Shown piece after piece: positions 7,595-12,580 of a stretch of 12,580 nt of DNA (the first letter of the stretch is position 1; each line of letters starts with the position of its first letter). The position numbers were made by a program, and so were the translations under genes. The stretch covers positions 1 through 12,580 of the forward strand of contig JAGFXV010000014.1 in NCBI GenBank assembly GCA_017861475.1, given 5' to 3'. The notes beneath the pieces were generated by a model. It did not search any database. It was not told the origin of the DNA and was given only the letters and a program-made list of their open reading frames with translations. This DNA is from Bacillota bacterium. Its GTDB lineage: Bacteria; Bacillota; Syntrophomonadia; Syntrophomonadales; Syntrophomonadaceae.

Positions 7595-7622
7595 GCCAGG
7601 CCGTTTCCGGCCCGGCTTTTTT
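7595..7622. other. GC-rich hairpin between thiolase and dehydratase genes
   Basis: GCCAGGCCG (7595-7603) pairs with CGGCCCGGC (7608-7616): nine pairs around a four-base loop, with one A/C mismatch on the plus strand that becomes a G-U pair in the minus-strand RNA, where the loop is GAAA. On the plus strand it is followed by six T, the form of an intrinsic terminator, yet there is no plus-strand gene. On the minus strand it follows the thiolase stop by 12 bases and lacks a downstream uridine run. It probably acts as an mRNA stability or partial stop structure and may block antisense transcription. Confidence 0.65.
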
Positions 7623-7628
7623 AAAAAT

Positions 7629-8849
7629 TTAGTCTTCTACTTTAATCATTATGGAATCTCCCTGGGTCAGACCGCCGCAGATACCCATAACGCCCATTCC
7701 GCCTCCGCGGCGTTTGAGCTCATATGCCATGGTCAGCACAATTCTGGCACCGGAGGCACAGTTGGCATGTCCGGTAGCAATTGCACTGCCATTGACATTT
7801 AATTTAGCTTTGATTTCCTTATATTTTTCGTCGCTTCCGCCAGCTAAAATTTTAGAACTTACCAGCGGTACGCAGGCAAATGCTTCATTGATTTCCACTA
7901 TGTCCATGTCATCCATGGTAAGCCCGGTTTTCTCAAAAGCTTTGGTAATTGCAACGGCTGGAGCGATTGGGAGTTTTCTTGGATTTGCGCCGGTCGACAC
8001 AGTGGTTACGATGGTTGCCAAAGGTTTAATCCCTAAAGCATCCGCTTTCTCACGAGTCGTTATGATCAATGCGATCGAGCCGTCATTAAGGCCAGGTGCA
8101 TTTCCGGCTGTTATTCCGCCGACATTATTGAAAATCGGTTTTAATTTGGCCAGTCCTTCCAACGTAGTGTTGGCACGATACTGTTCATCGATATCAAGAA
8201 CTTTTACACTGCCGTCTTTCTGCGGAAATTCAAGCGGCATCATTTCATTTTTGAAAAATCCTTCTTTCCATGCTCTTCCATAGTTTTGATGACTGGCCAT
8301 AGCAAATTCATCCTGTTCCTGTCTGCTTACGCCGTATTCCAATGCTACTTCACCGGAATCAACTGATACCGGATTGTAACGAACATAGCCCAGCGGTGAC
8401 AGCGGATCCTGCATTTCAATTTTGCCGATTTTATTGCCGCCAAATCGCATATTTCTGAGCATAAATGGAACGGATGAAAAGTGGGTTGCACCGCCTGCCA
8501 TTACAACCTCTGCATCTCCAGCCTTGATCGTACGTACGGCAAAGTGAATAGCCGAGGTACCTGATACACAGGCTTTATCAAAGGTACAGCAAGGGGTATA
8601 ATCCGGCATGCCAGCTTCCAGCAGGCTTTGACGGCCAACCACCGGGGTAAATACATCGTCTGTATTGGAGGTATCGCCACAGCCCCACCAAACTTCTTCA
8701 ATCTGCTCAGGTTTCAAACCGGCTCTTTGGATCGACTCCTTCATCGAAATAGCACCCAGATCAATAATGTTCATATCCTTCATGGTGCCGCCGAAACGTC
8801 CAAACGGGGTTCTGACTCCACTGATGATTACAAAATCGTCTTTATTCAT
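7629..8849 (-). CDS. Thiolase (acetyl-CoA C-acyltransferase), divergent subfamily
   Basis: A 406-residue thiolase, normal in length. It would cleave a 3-oxoacyl-CoA with CoA to acetyl-CoA and a shortened acyl-CoA, or run in reverse. Catalytic residues are present: C94 in DKACVSGTSAI (nucleophile), NEAFA (321-325), H361 in ATGHANCASGAR, and C391 in GICGGLTQGDS. GNAPGLNDGS (249-258) is also typical. Several usually fixed positions differ: GHP becomes GHA, the following glycine is C364, and the C-terminal CxGGG loop reads CGGLTQG. This points to a separate thiolase subfamily rather than the standard AtoB/Thl type, so its chain specificity may differ. The ATG at 8849 has GGAGGA eight bases upstream. 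It sits between the 3-hydroxyacyl-CoA dehydrogenase (46-base gap) and the dehydratase subunits, fitting the last step of the proposed oxidation. Confidence 0.92.
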   Translation of the reverse strand: MNKDDFVIISGVRTPFGRFGGTMKDMNIIDLGAISMKESIQRAGLKPEQIEEVWWGCGDTSNTDDVFTPVVGRQSLLEAGMPDYTPCCTFDKACVSGTSAIHFAVRTIKAGDAEVVMAGGATHFSSVPFMLRNMRFGGNKIGKIEMQDPLSPLGYVRYNPVSVDSGEVALEYGVSRQEQDEFAMASHQNYGRAWKEGFFKNEMMPLEFPQKDGSVKVLDIDEQYRANTTLEGLAKLKPIFNNVGGITAGNAPGLNDGSIALIITTREKADALGIKPLATIVTTVSTGANPRKLPIAPAVAITKAFEKTGLTMDDMDIVEINEAFACVPLVSSKILAGGSDEKYKEIKAKLNVNGSAIATGHANCASGARIVLTMAYELKRRGGGMGVMGICGGLTQGDSIMIKVED

Positions 8850-8895
8850 TATTAAAATCCTCCATTTATTTAATTACTCAGCTGTCTGCTCACCA

Positions 8896-9750
8896 TTATT
8901 TCTCGTAGCTGTAAAAACCTTTTCCGGCTTTGCGTCCAACTTCACCTGCTCTTACCATTTGGGAAAGGAGCGGAGCAGCTTTGTATTTTTCGCCAAAATC
9001 ATTTTCCAGCGTTTTTAGCCCATGCTCTACGATATCCAGTCCAACCAGATCCATAAGTTCGCAAGGTCCAATCGGGAAATTGCAGCAGAGCTTCATGGCC
9101 TTGTCAATGTCTTCAGGTTTATTGCCGTCCATGACACATTTCACTGCTTCGTTCTGATAAACATCCAAGATCCGGCTAACGATAAAACCGGCATAATCAA
9201 CTGCCATTACCGGCTCACGGTCAATTCTTTTCACATATTCAAGAATAGCATCCATACATTCATCCGAAGTATGGCGGGCGCTAATCAATTCGATTCCTTT
9301 GATAACCGGTACCGGATTCATGAAATGAACACCTGCTACCCGCGCGGGATTTTCCACTACTGAAGCCAGAATGGTGATCGGCAAAGTAGATGTATTAGAT
9401 CCCAGAATGCAATCTTTTTTACAGGCTGCACTCAAACGTTTGTAAGTCTCCAATTTTAGTTTGAGTTCTTCCGGAACTGCTTCAATAACAAAATCTGCGT
9501 CTTTTACTGCTTCTTCCAGACTAAGGGTGGTTGAAATTCTTGAAACTGTATCGTCTGCGGTTTCCTGCGTCATCTTGCCTTTGCTTACCATTTTGCCCAA
9601 ACTCTTGTTGATCGCAGCCATCCCTTTTACCAGGGATTCCTCATAAATGTCCTGCATAACAACGGTATAACCTGCAGCAGCTGATATTTGAGCAATTCCA
9701 TTACCCATGGTGCCGGCTCCTAACACCGCGATCGTCTTAATTGAATACAA
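8896..9750 (-). CDS. hbd: 3-hydroxyacyl-CoA dehydrogenase (3-hydroxybutyryl-CoA dehydrogenase type)
   Basis: A 284-residue enzyme of the Hbd/PaaH group that oxidises (S)-3-hydroxyacyl-CoA to 3-oxoacyl-CoA with NAD(P). The N-terminal Rossmann motif is GAGTMGNGIAQ (11-21), with an acidic residue at the end of the second strand (D34) favouring NAD. The catalytic pair H142 and E154 is in GVHFMNPVPVIKGIEL, with the usual twelve-residue spacing. S118-N119-T120-S121 and the C-terminal domain (DYAGFIVSRIL; GPCELMDLVGLDI; GRKAGKGFYSYEK) are also conserved. The start is TTG at 9750, the only start consistent with the family N terminus: AAGGAGGG lies six bases upstream. It follows the enoyl-CoA hydratase by 55 bases and precedes the thiolase by 46, so the three encode consecutive beta-oxidation steps. 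Confidence 0.95.
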   Translation of the reverse strand: MYSIKTIAVLGAGTMGNGIAQISAAAGYTVVMQDIYEESLVKGMAAINKSLGKMVSKGKMTQETADDTVSRISTTLSLEEAVKDADFVIEAVPEELKLKLETYKRLSAACKKDCILGSNTSTLPITILASVVENPARVAGVHFMNPVPVIKGIELISARHTSDECMDAILEYVKRIDREPVMAVDYAGFIVSRILDVYQNEAVKCVMDGNKPEDIDKAMKLCCNFPIGPCELMDLVGLDIVEHGLKTLENDFGEKYKAAPLLSQMVRAGEVGRKAGKGFYSYEK

Positions 9751-9756
9751 ATCGAT

Positions 9757-9764
9757 CCCTCCTT
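9757..9764 (-). promoter_or_regulatory. Ribosome site deciding the TTG start of hbd
   Basis: AAGGAGGG lies six bases before the TTG at 9750. The next residues, YSIKTIAVLGAG, match the expected family N terminus, so TTG is accepted as initiator. Confidence 0.75.
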
Positions 9765-9805
9765 AATTTTTAATTTCCTGTTTTATATAAAACAAGTAAA
9801 CCTAT

Positions 9806-10591
9806 TTACCTGCCATTAAACTCCGGCTGACGTTTTTCCAGGAAGGCTGCAATACCTTCATCCCGGTCTTCGGTGGCATAACATTCAGCAAACAATTCCA
9901 GTTCAAGCTGTAATCCCGTATCAAGATCCATGTCCCAGCCACGATCAACAGCAATTTTGGCCCATTCCAGCGCGCGTGGCGGGCGGGCGGCAATCGTCCG
10001 GGCAAGTTTCATGCTTTCTTCCATCAGCTGCTCGTGGGGCACCACCCGATTGACCAATCCCATCTCATAGGCACGGGCAGCGTTAAATATTTCTCCGCTA
10101 AAAACCAATTCCTTGGCCCGGCCAGTCCCAATCAATCGTGCTAATCTCTGGGTTCCTCCCCCACCGGGTATGAAACCTAACCCAATTTCGGGTTGTCCGA
10201 ATTTCGCCTTCTCTGAAGCAATACGGATATCCGCACACATTGCCACTTCCAATCCGCCTCCCAGTGCAAAGCCTGGCAGAGCTGCAATAACCGGTTTGGG
10301 ACAGTTGGCAATGGTTTGTTGTGCAGCCTTGGTACGAGTCGCAAATTCACGCGCACCTAAAAAAGAACATTGCTGCAGTTCACGAATATCTGACCCTGCC
10401 GCAAAAGCACGTCCTCCTTTACCGGTCAAAATTATTACCAGTATTTCATTGTCCTTGCTTAATGCTTCGAAGGCATCTTTAAGCTCACTAAAAACTTTGG
10501 CGTTGAGCGCATTTAAAACTTCGGGGCGGTTGATGGATACAATCGCGATCGTGTGCTGTTTAACGACTTCAAGTGTTTCAAACGTGTACAA
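9806..10591 (-). CDS. Enoyl-CoA hydratase (crotonase family)
   Basis: A 261-residue crotonase-fold enzyme that adds water to (E)-2-enoyl-CoA to give (S)-3-hydroxyacyl-CoA. Visible motifs are [10 protein letters not shown] (21-30), the oxyanion-hole strand [12 protein letters not shown] (61-72), [21 protein letters not shown] (106-126) and [20 protein letters not shown] (131-150). Both catalytic glutamates of true hydratases are present, E115 and E135. The frame stays open upstream to 10756, but I chose the TTG at 10591 ([10 protein letters not shown]): it has AAGGAGGTG five bases upstream and gives the normal family length. The extra 55 residues would be unlike any crotonase N terminus. It is the first gene of the proposed catabolic operon, about 325 bases after the regulator, and the hydratase most likely acts on the product of the dehydratase encoded downstream. 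Confidence 0.93.
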   Translation of the reverse strand: MYTFETLEVVKQHTIAIVSINRPEVLNALNAKVFSELKDAFEALSKDNEILVIILTGKGGRAFAAGSDIRELQQCSFLGAREFATRTKAAQQTIANCPKPVIAALPGFALGGGLEVAMCADIRIASEKAKFGQPEIGLGFIPGGGGTQRLARLIGTGRAKELVFSGEIFNAARAYEMGLVNRVVPHEQLMEESMKLARTIAARPPRALEWAKIAVDRGWDMDLDTGLQLELELFAECYATEDRDEGIAAFLEKRQPEFNGR

Positions 10592-10596
10592 GTTTT

Positions 10597-10605
10597 CACC
10601 TCCTT
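10597..10605 (-). promoter_or_regulatory. Ribosome site deciding the TTG start of enoyl-CoA hydratase
   Basis: AAGGAGGTG is a near-ideal ribosome site five bases before the TTG at 10591. No comparable site precedes the earlier in-frame starts (TTG 10756, ATG 10708), so translation should begin here. Confidence 0.75.
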
Positions 10606-10726
10606 GGTCACAAACAGTAATATGATTAGTCTTTCCATTGTTCTTGTTTATATTAATGGGGCTTTTGGGGATGAGATATATTCCGACATTATTATCTAAC
10701 TGAATCATACCTTGCGCGGAAAGAGG

Positions 10727-10756
10727 TGTATACGATTTGGGTTCACCAATGTTCAA
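10727..10756 (-). promoter_or_regulatory. Possible promoter of the catabolic operon
   Basis: On the minus strand TTGAAC (10751-10756) is followed after 18 bases by TATACA (10727-10732), each four of six to the sigma-70/sigma-A consensus. The -35 element lies within the right-hand arm of the palindrome, as expected for a repressible promoter. Matches are modest; upstream A/T-rich sequence offers alternatives. Confidence 0.4.
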
Positions 10757-10775
10757 CCTCGTTGCAACGGTTGAA
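10752..10775. promoter_or_regulatory. 24-bp palindromic operator candidate
   Basis: TTCAACC (10752-10758) and GGTTGAA (10769-10775) are perfect inverted arms. Between them lies CGTTGCAACG (10760-10769), itself a perfect ten-base palindrome sharing one base with the right-hand arm. A related half-site, GTTCACC, lies at 10741-10747. The site stands upstream of the operon and next to the XRE-cupin regulator gene, which is the obvious candidate to bind it. Confidence 0.6.
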
Positions 10776-10843
10776 TATTTGTAAAATTAGAAAGGAAGTC
10801 TTTAAGAAAGAACCAATTTATGATAAATAAAAGCAGGTAAGAC

Positions 10844-10865
10844 AAAAGAAGGCCTTGCGGCCCTC
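10844..10865 (-). terminator. Intrinsic terminator of the regulator gene
   Basis: On the minus-strand transcript GAGGGCC, a GCAA tetraloop and GGCCTTC form a seven-base-pair stem with one G-U pair, directly followed by TTTTG. It lies 51 bases past the regulator stop. It separates the regulator transcript from the catabolic operon. Confidence 0.7.
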
Positions 10866-10916
10866 TTAAATGTATGATGTAAAATTGCGGTTCGGCTCTC
10901 TTGCGAAATGATCGTA

Positions 10917-11489
10917 TTAGAGCGTCATTTTCGGATAAAGGAAGATGCAAAAGAGCTCAACAAAATCTGATGTGTTTGGACATAAGCGATGCGGCTTGGA
11001 AGAATCAAAAAAGGCTGAATCGCCTACTGACAAAAAATTTTCCTCGTCTCTGAAGGACAATCTCAAATTTCCGTTTAAAACATAAACAAATTCGAAACCT
11101 TCGTGGTTGACAAAGCGTGCCGTTTTCGTTGCTTCCTCGGAAATAACCATAACGAATATTTCCAGCCTGGCTTCTTTGGAACCTGCCAAACGGTAATAAT
11201 CGAACCCATGCTTGCCCCCCAGATGACTGGCAACCATTTTTTTACGTTCATTTTCACGAACAACGGTGAGAGATTTGGGCGGAGCTTCTGACAGTAATTC
11301 ACTGACCGTTACCTCGAGAGCCGCAGCAATATCAATCAACATCTCCAAATGAATCGAAGCACGATTTGCTTCAATTTTACAAATCAAACTTTTGGTAACA
11401 TTGCACTTGGCTGCCAATTCCGTCTGGGTCATATCTTTTTCAAGTCTTATTTGTCTGATCTTTTCTGCTACACTACAACTGTTTGCCAT
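10917..11489 (-). CDS. XRE-family helix-turn-helix/cupin transcriptional regulator
   Basis: A 190-residue two-domain regulator. Residues 7-65 form an XRE helix-turn-helix (IRQIRLEKDMTQTELAAKCNVTKSLICKIEANRASIHLEMLIDIAAALEV), where TQTELAAKCNVTKSLICKIE is the recognition unit. Residues about 105-185 form a small cupin beta-barrel (HEGFEFVYVLNGNLRL; LSVGDSAFFDSSKPHRL). Such cupins sense small molecules or metals: H129, E133 and H167 stand where metal or ligand residues usually lie. The ATG at 11489 has AGGAGG five bases upstream. The gene has its own promoter and terminator and directly precedes the catabolic operon. It is therefore a likely local regulator of that operon, with the 10752-10775 palindrome as target. 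Activator versus repressor, and the ligand, cannot be told from the sequence. Confidence 0.9.
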   Translation of the reverse strand: MANSCSVAEKIRQIRLEKDMTQTELAAKCNVTKSLICKIEANRASIHLEMLIDIAAALEVTVSELLSEAPPKSLTVVRENERKKMVASHLGGKHGFDYYRLAGSKEARLEIFVMVISEEATKTARFVNHEGFEFVYVLNGNLRLSFRDEENFLSVGDSAFFDSSKPHRLCPNTSDFVELFCIFLYPKMTL

Positions 11490-11503
11490 AATTACCTCCT
11501 ATG

Positions 11504-11522
11504 GTTCGCATTTAAACCGAAC
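11504..11522. repeat. Short inverted repeat before the regulator gene
   Basis: GTTCG (11504-11508) and CGAAC (11518-11522) are inverted arms nine bases apart, placed between the regulator promoter and its start codon. This position would suit autoregulation. The arms are short and only loosely resemble the operon palindrome. Confidence 0.3.
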
Positions 11523-11559
11523 TATATTATAGAAGCAACATGTTTTTCTGTTTTCTAAA

Positions 11560-11589
11560 ATTTTATCATTTGATGTCGTTAAATGTCAA
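11560..11589 (-). promoter_or_regulatory. Promoter of the regulator gene
   Basis: A perfect TTGACA -35 box (11584-11589) is followed after 18 bases by TAAAAT (11560-11565), five of six to TATAAT. This leaves a leader of about 65 bases before the regulator. A perfect TATAAT at 11526-11531 lies nearer the gene but lacks a good -35 partner. Confidence 0.65.
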
Positions 11590-11675
11590 TTCTGCAAACA
11601 TAAAGGATTCAAGCAGCTCTTCAGTATCATTATTATATACATAACAATTATTATTTATTGGCCAACTCCGCTGTC

Positions 11676-12580
11676 TTAGTTTCCTCTTTTCAATAAAACA
11701 CCGCTGCAGACGACGCCCATCAATCCAAATGCAGCCAGAAGATAAATCCCCGCGTCGTAGCTGCCGGTACTTTCAATCAGCAGCCCCATCAAAAATGGAG
11801 TAAACGCGGAACACAGATTACATATGCCATTCATCATCCCTGAACCGGCGCCAATTAAATTAGCCGGCAATTTGGACTGGAGTATTGCCCAGGCAATCGG
11901 ATAAAATGCTACGTCCAACCCAACGCTCAGCGTCATTAATAAAACGCAGGTATACGGTGAAGAAACGGATGGCGTAGCCAACAGACACAGGGTGGTTGCG
12001 CTCAGAACGATCACACACAATAAGGCACGTTTACCCAAACGATCCGATAAACTTCCGCTGATCAACACGGCAACCACTGCGCAGGCATAAGGCAGGGAGG
12101 AGATCCATCCCAGGGACTGCAGGGAAAAACCACGTGCCATCATCAGATATTGCGGGAGCCAGGTAAACAATCCCCACCATATAGACAGGTAAGCCAAATA
12201 AGAAGCAGTAATGAGCCAAAAGTCAAACGTTTTGAGAACATTCCACATTCCCCCTTGATCACTGTTATCCGCTTCTCTCTGTTGAACAGCCTGGGCGGCA
12301 ATCAGGTTCTTTTCCTCATCCGTGATATGGGCGTTGTCATTGGGTCCGTCTGTGATGATTTTAAGAATAAGCGGCAGGGCAGCAATCATGCCAAAGATGG
12401 AAACGATATAGAAAGTTGATTGCCAGCTGTAGCTGCCAATTAACCATGTGAATAAAGGCATTGCCACCAACGGAGCAGATACTCCTCCGACTGCAATCAG
12501 CGCATTGGCAAGGCCTCTTTCCTGTGGAACAAACCAATTTCTCACAAAAATGCTCAGCGTCGGATAGTAAATACCATGTC
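11676..12580 (-). CDS. Major facilitator superfamily transporter, partial (N terminus missing)
   Basis: The reading frame is open to the right edge, so the start lies outside the window; a GTG at 12545 is internal. The 301 visible residues cover about the last eight of twelve membrane segments of an MFS carrier. HGIYYPTLSIFVRNWFVPQERGLANA resembles the conserved 'P....v.nW.p..ErG.A.a' region of the anion:cation symporter family (hexuronate, galactonate and related organic acid carriers). SGSLSDRLGKR is the motif-A repeat in the loop between segments 8 and 9. A hydrophilic loop of about 45 residues (ITDGPNDNAHITDEEKNLI onwards) separates the two halves. No strong terminator is seen after the stop. 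The gene belongs to a separate unit from the catabolic operon, because the regulator has its own promoter; its substrate may be a related organic acid, which is inference. Confidence 0.88.
   Translation of the reverse strand, partial: HGIYYPTLSIFVRNWFVPQERGLANALIAVGGVSAPLVAMPLFTWLIGSYSWQSTFYIVSIFGMIAALPLILKIITDGPNDNAHITDEEKNLIAAQAVQQREADNSDQGGMWNVLKTFDFWLITASYLAYLSIWWGLFTWLPQYLMMARGFSLQSLGWISSLPYACAVVAVLISGSLSDRLGKRALLCVIVLSATTLCLLATPSVSSPYTCVLLMTLSVGLDVAFYPIAWAILQSKLPANLIGAGSGMMNGICNLCSAFTPFLMGLLIESTGSYDAGIYLLAAFGLMGVVCSGVLLKRGN

Larger units (their letters stand above)
10592..10916 (-). promoter_or_regulatory. Gene-free control region between regulator and catabolic operon
   Basis: These 325 bases hold no convincing gene. 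In transcription order they contain the regulator's terminator (10844-10865), an A/T-rich tract, a 24-base palindrome (10752-10775) with a possible promoter, and a leader ending in a strong ribosome site (10597-10605). The last 165 bases are open in the hydratase frame, but I treat them as leader. Within it, CACCTCTTT (10720-10728, read on the minus strand) can pair with AAGGAGGTG at the ribosome site, with one G-U pair. Confidence 0.6.

Noticed and set aside
7651..8283. Plus-strand open frame of 210 codons opposite the thiolase
   Set aside because: It is antisense to conserved thiolase motifs and its low-complexity hydrophobic translation matches no family I recognise.
10592..10756. 55-residue N-terminal extension of the enoyl-CoA hydratase
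   Set aside because: The frame is open, but crotonases begin near the TTG at 10591, a near-perfect ribosome site sits there, and the extension overlaps the palindrome and possible promoter.
11590..11675. Terminator after the MFS transporter
   Set aside because: Only a weak A/T-rich fold without a uridine tract is visible, too poor to call.
1..12580. CRISPR array, insertion sequence, phage or defence system
   Set aside because: No regularly spaced repeats, transposase, integrase or nuclease genes were found; all genes fit ordinary carboxylic acid metabolism, transport and regulation.

Overview
The window looks like catabolic DNA from an anaerobic, low-to-mid-GC Bacillota bacterium. My guess is Negativicutes/Sporomusaceae or a Clostridia relative, inferred from protein style only. 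Supporting signs are strong AGGAGG ribosome sites, several TTG/GTG starts, a lipoprotein-type TRAP binding protein, and an oxygen-sensitive 2-hydroxyacyl-CoA dehydratase with its ATP-dependent activator. All twelve recognisable genes lie on the minus strand, so transcription runs from the right edge to the left edge. I see no tRNA, rRNA, insertion sequence or CRISPR array.

Right part (12580 to about 10840): a major facilitator transporter cut by the window edge, then an XRE-type helix-turn-helix/cupin regulator with its own promoter and an intrinsic terminator. A roughly 325-base gene-free stretch follows. It holds that terminator, a 24-base palindromic operator candidate and a possible promoter for the catabolic genes.

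Middle (10591 to 4295): enoyl-CoA hydratase, 3-hydroxyacyl-CoA dehydrogenase, thiolase, two subunits of a 2-hydroxyacyl-CoA dehydratase (HadB/HadC, FldB/FldC, LcdA/LcdB type), and the dehydratase activator (HgdC type). Left part (4102 to 1): a complete TRAP transporter (dctP, dctQ, dctM), a short-chain dehydrogenase, and the first 95 codons of an acetyl-CoA hydrolase/4-hydroxybutyrate CoA-transferase family protein, cut by the left edge. Gaps between genes are mostly 20-85 bases. The longest (192 bases, between activator and dctP) carries two perfect inverted repeats, and stem-loops also sit between thiolase and dehydratase and between dctP and dctQ.

Read together, the genes suggest uptake and oxidation of a 2-hydroxycarboxylic acid. 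The TRAP system would import the acid; the short-chain dehydrogenase might adjust its oxidation state or stereochemistry; the CoA-transferase would load it onto CoA. The activated dehydratase would remove water to give a 2-enoyl-CoA, the hydratase would put water back at C3, the dehydrogenase would make the 3-oxoacyl-CoA, and the thiolase would release acetyl-CoA. For a C4 substrate this is 2-hydroxybutyrate to two acetyl-CoA. Known dehydratase clusters of this type usually feed a reductive branch (acyl-CoA dehydrogenase plus ETF), and none is visible here. The substrate is inferred and cannot be fixed from sequence alone.
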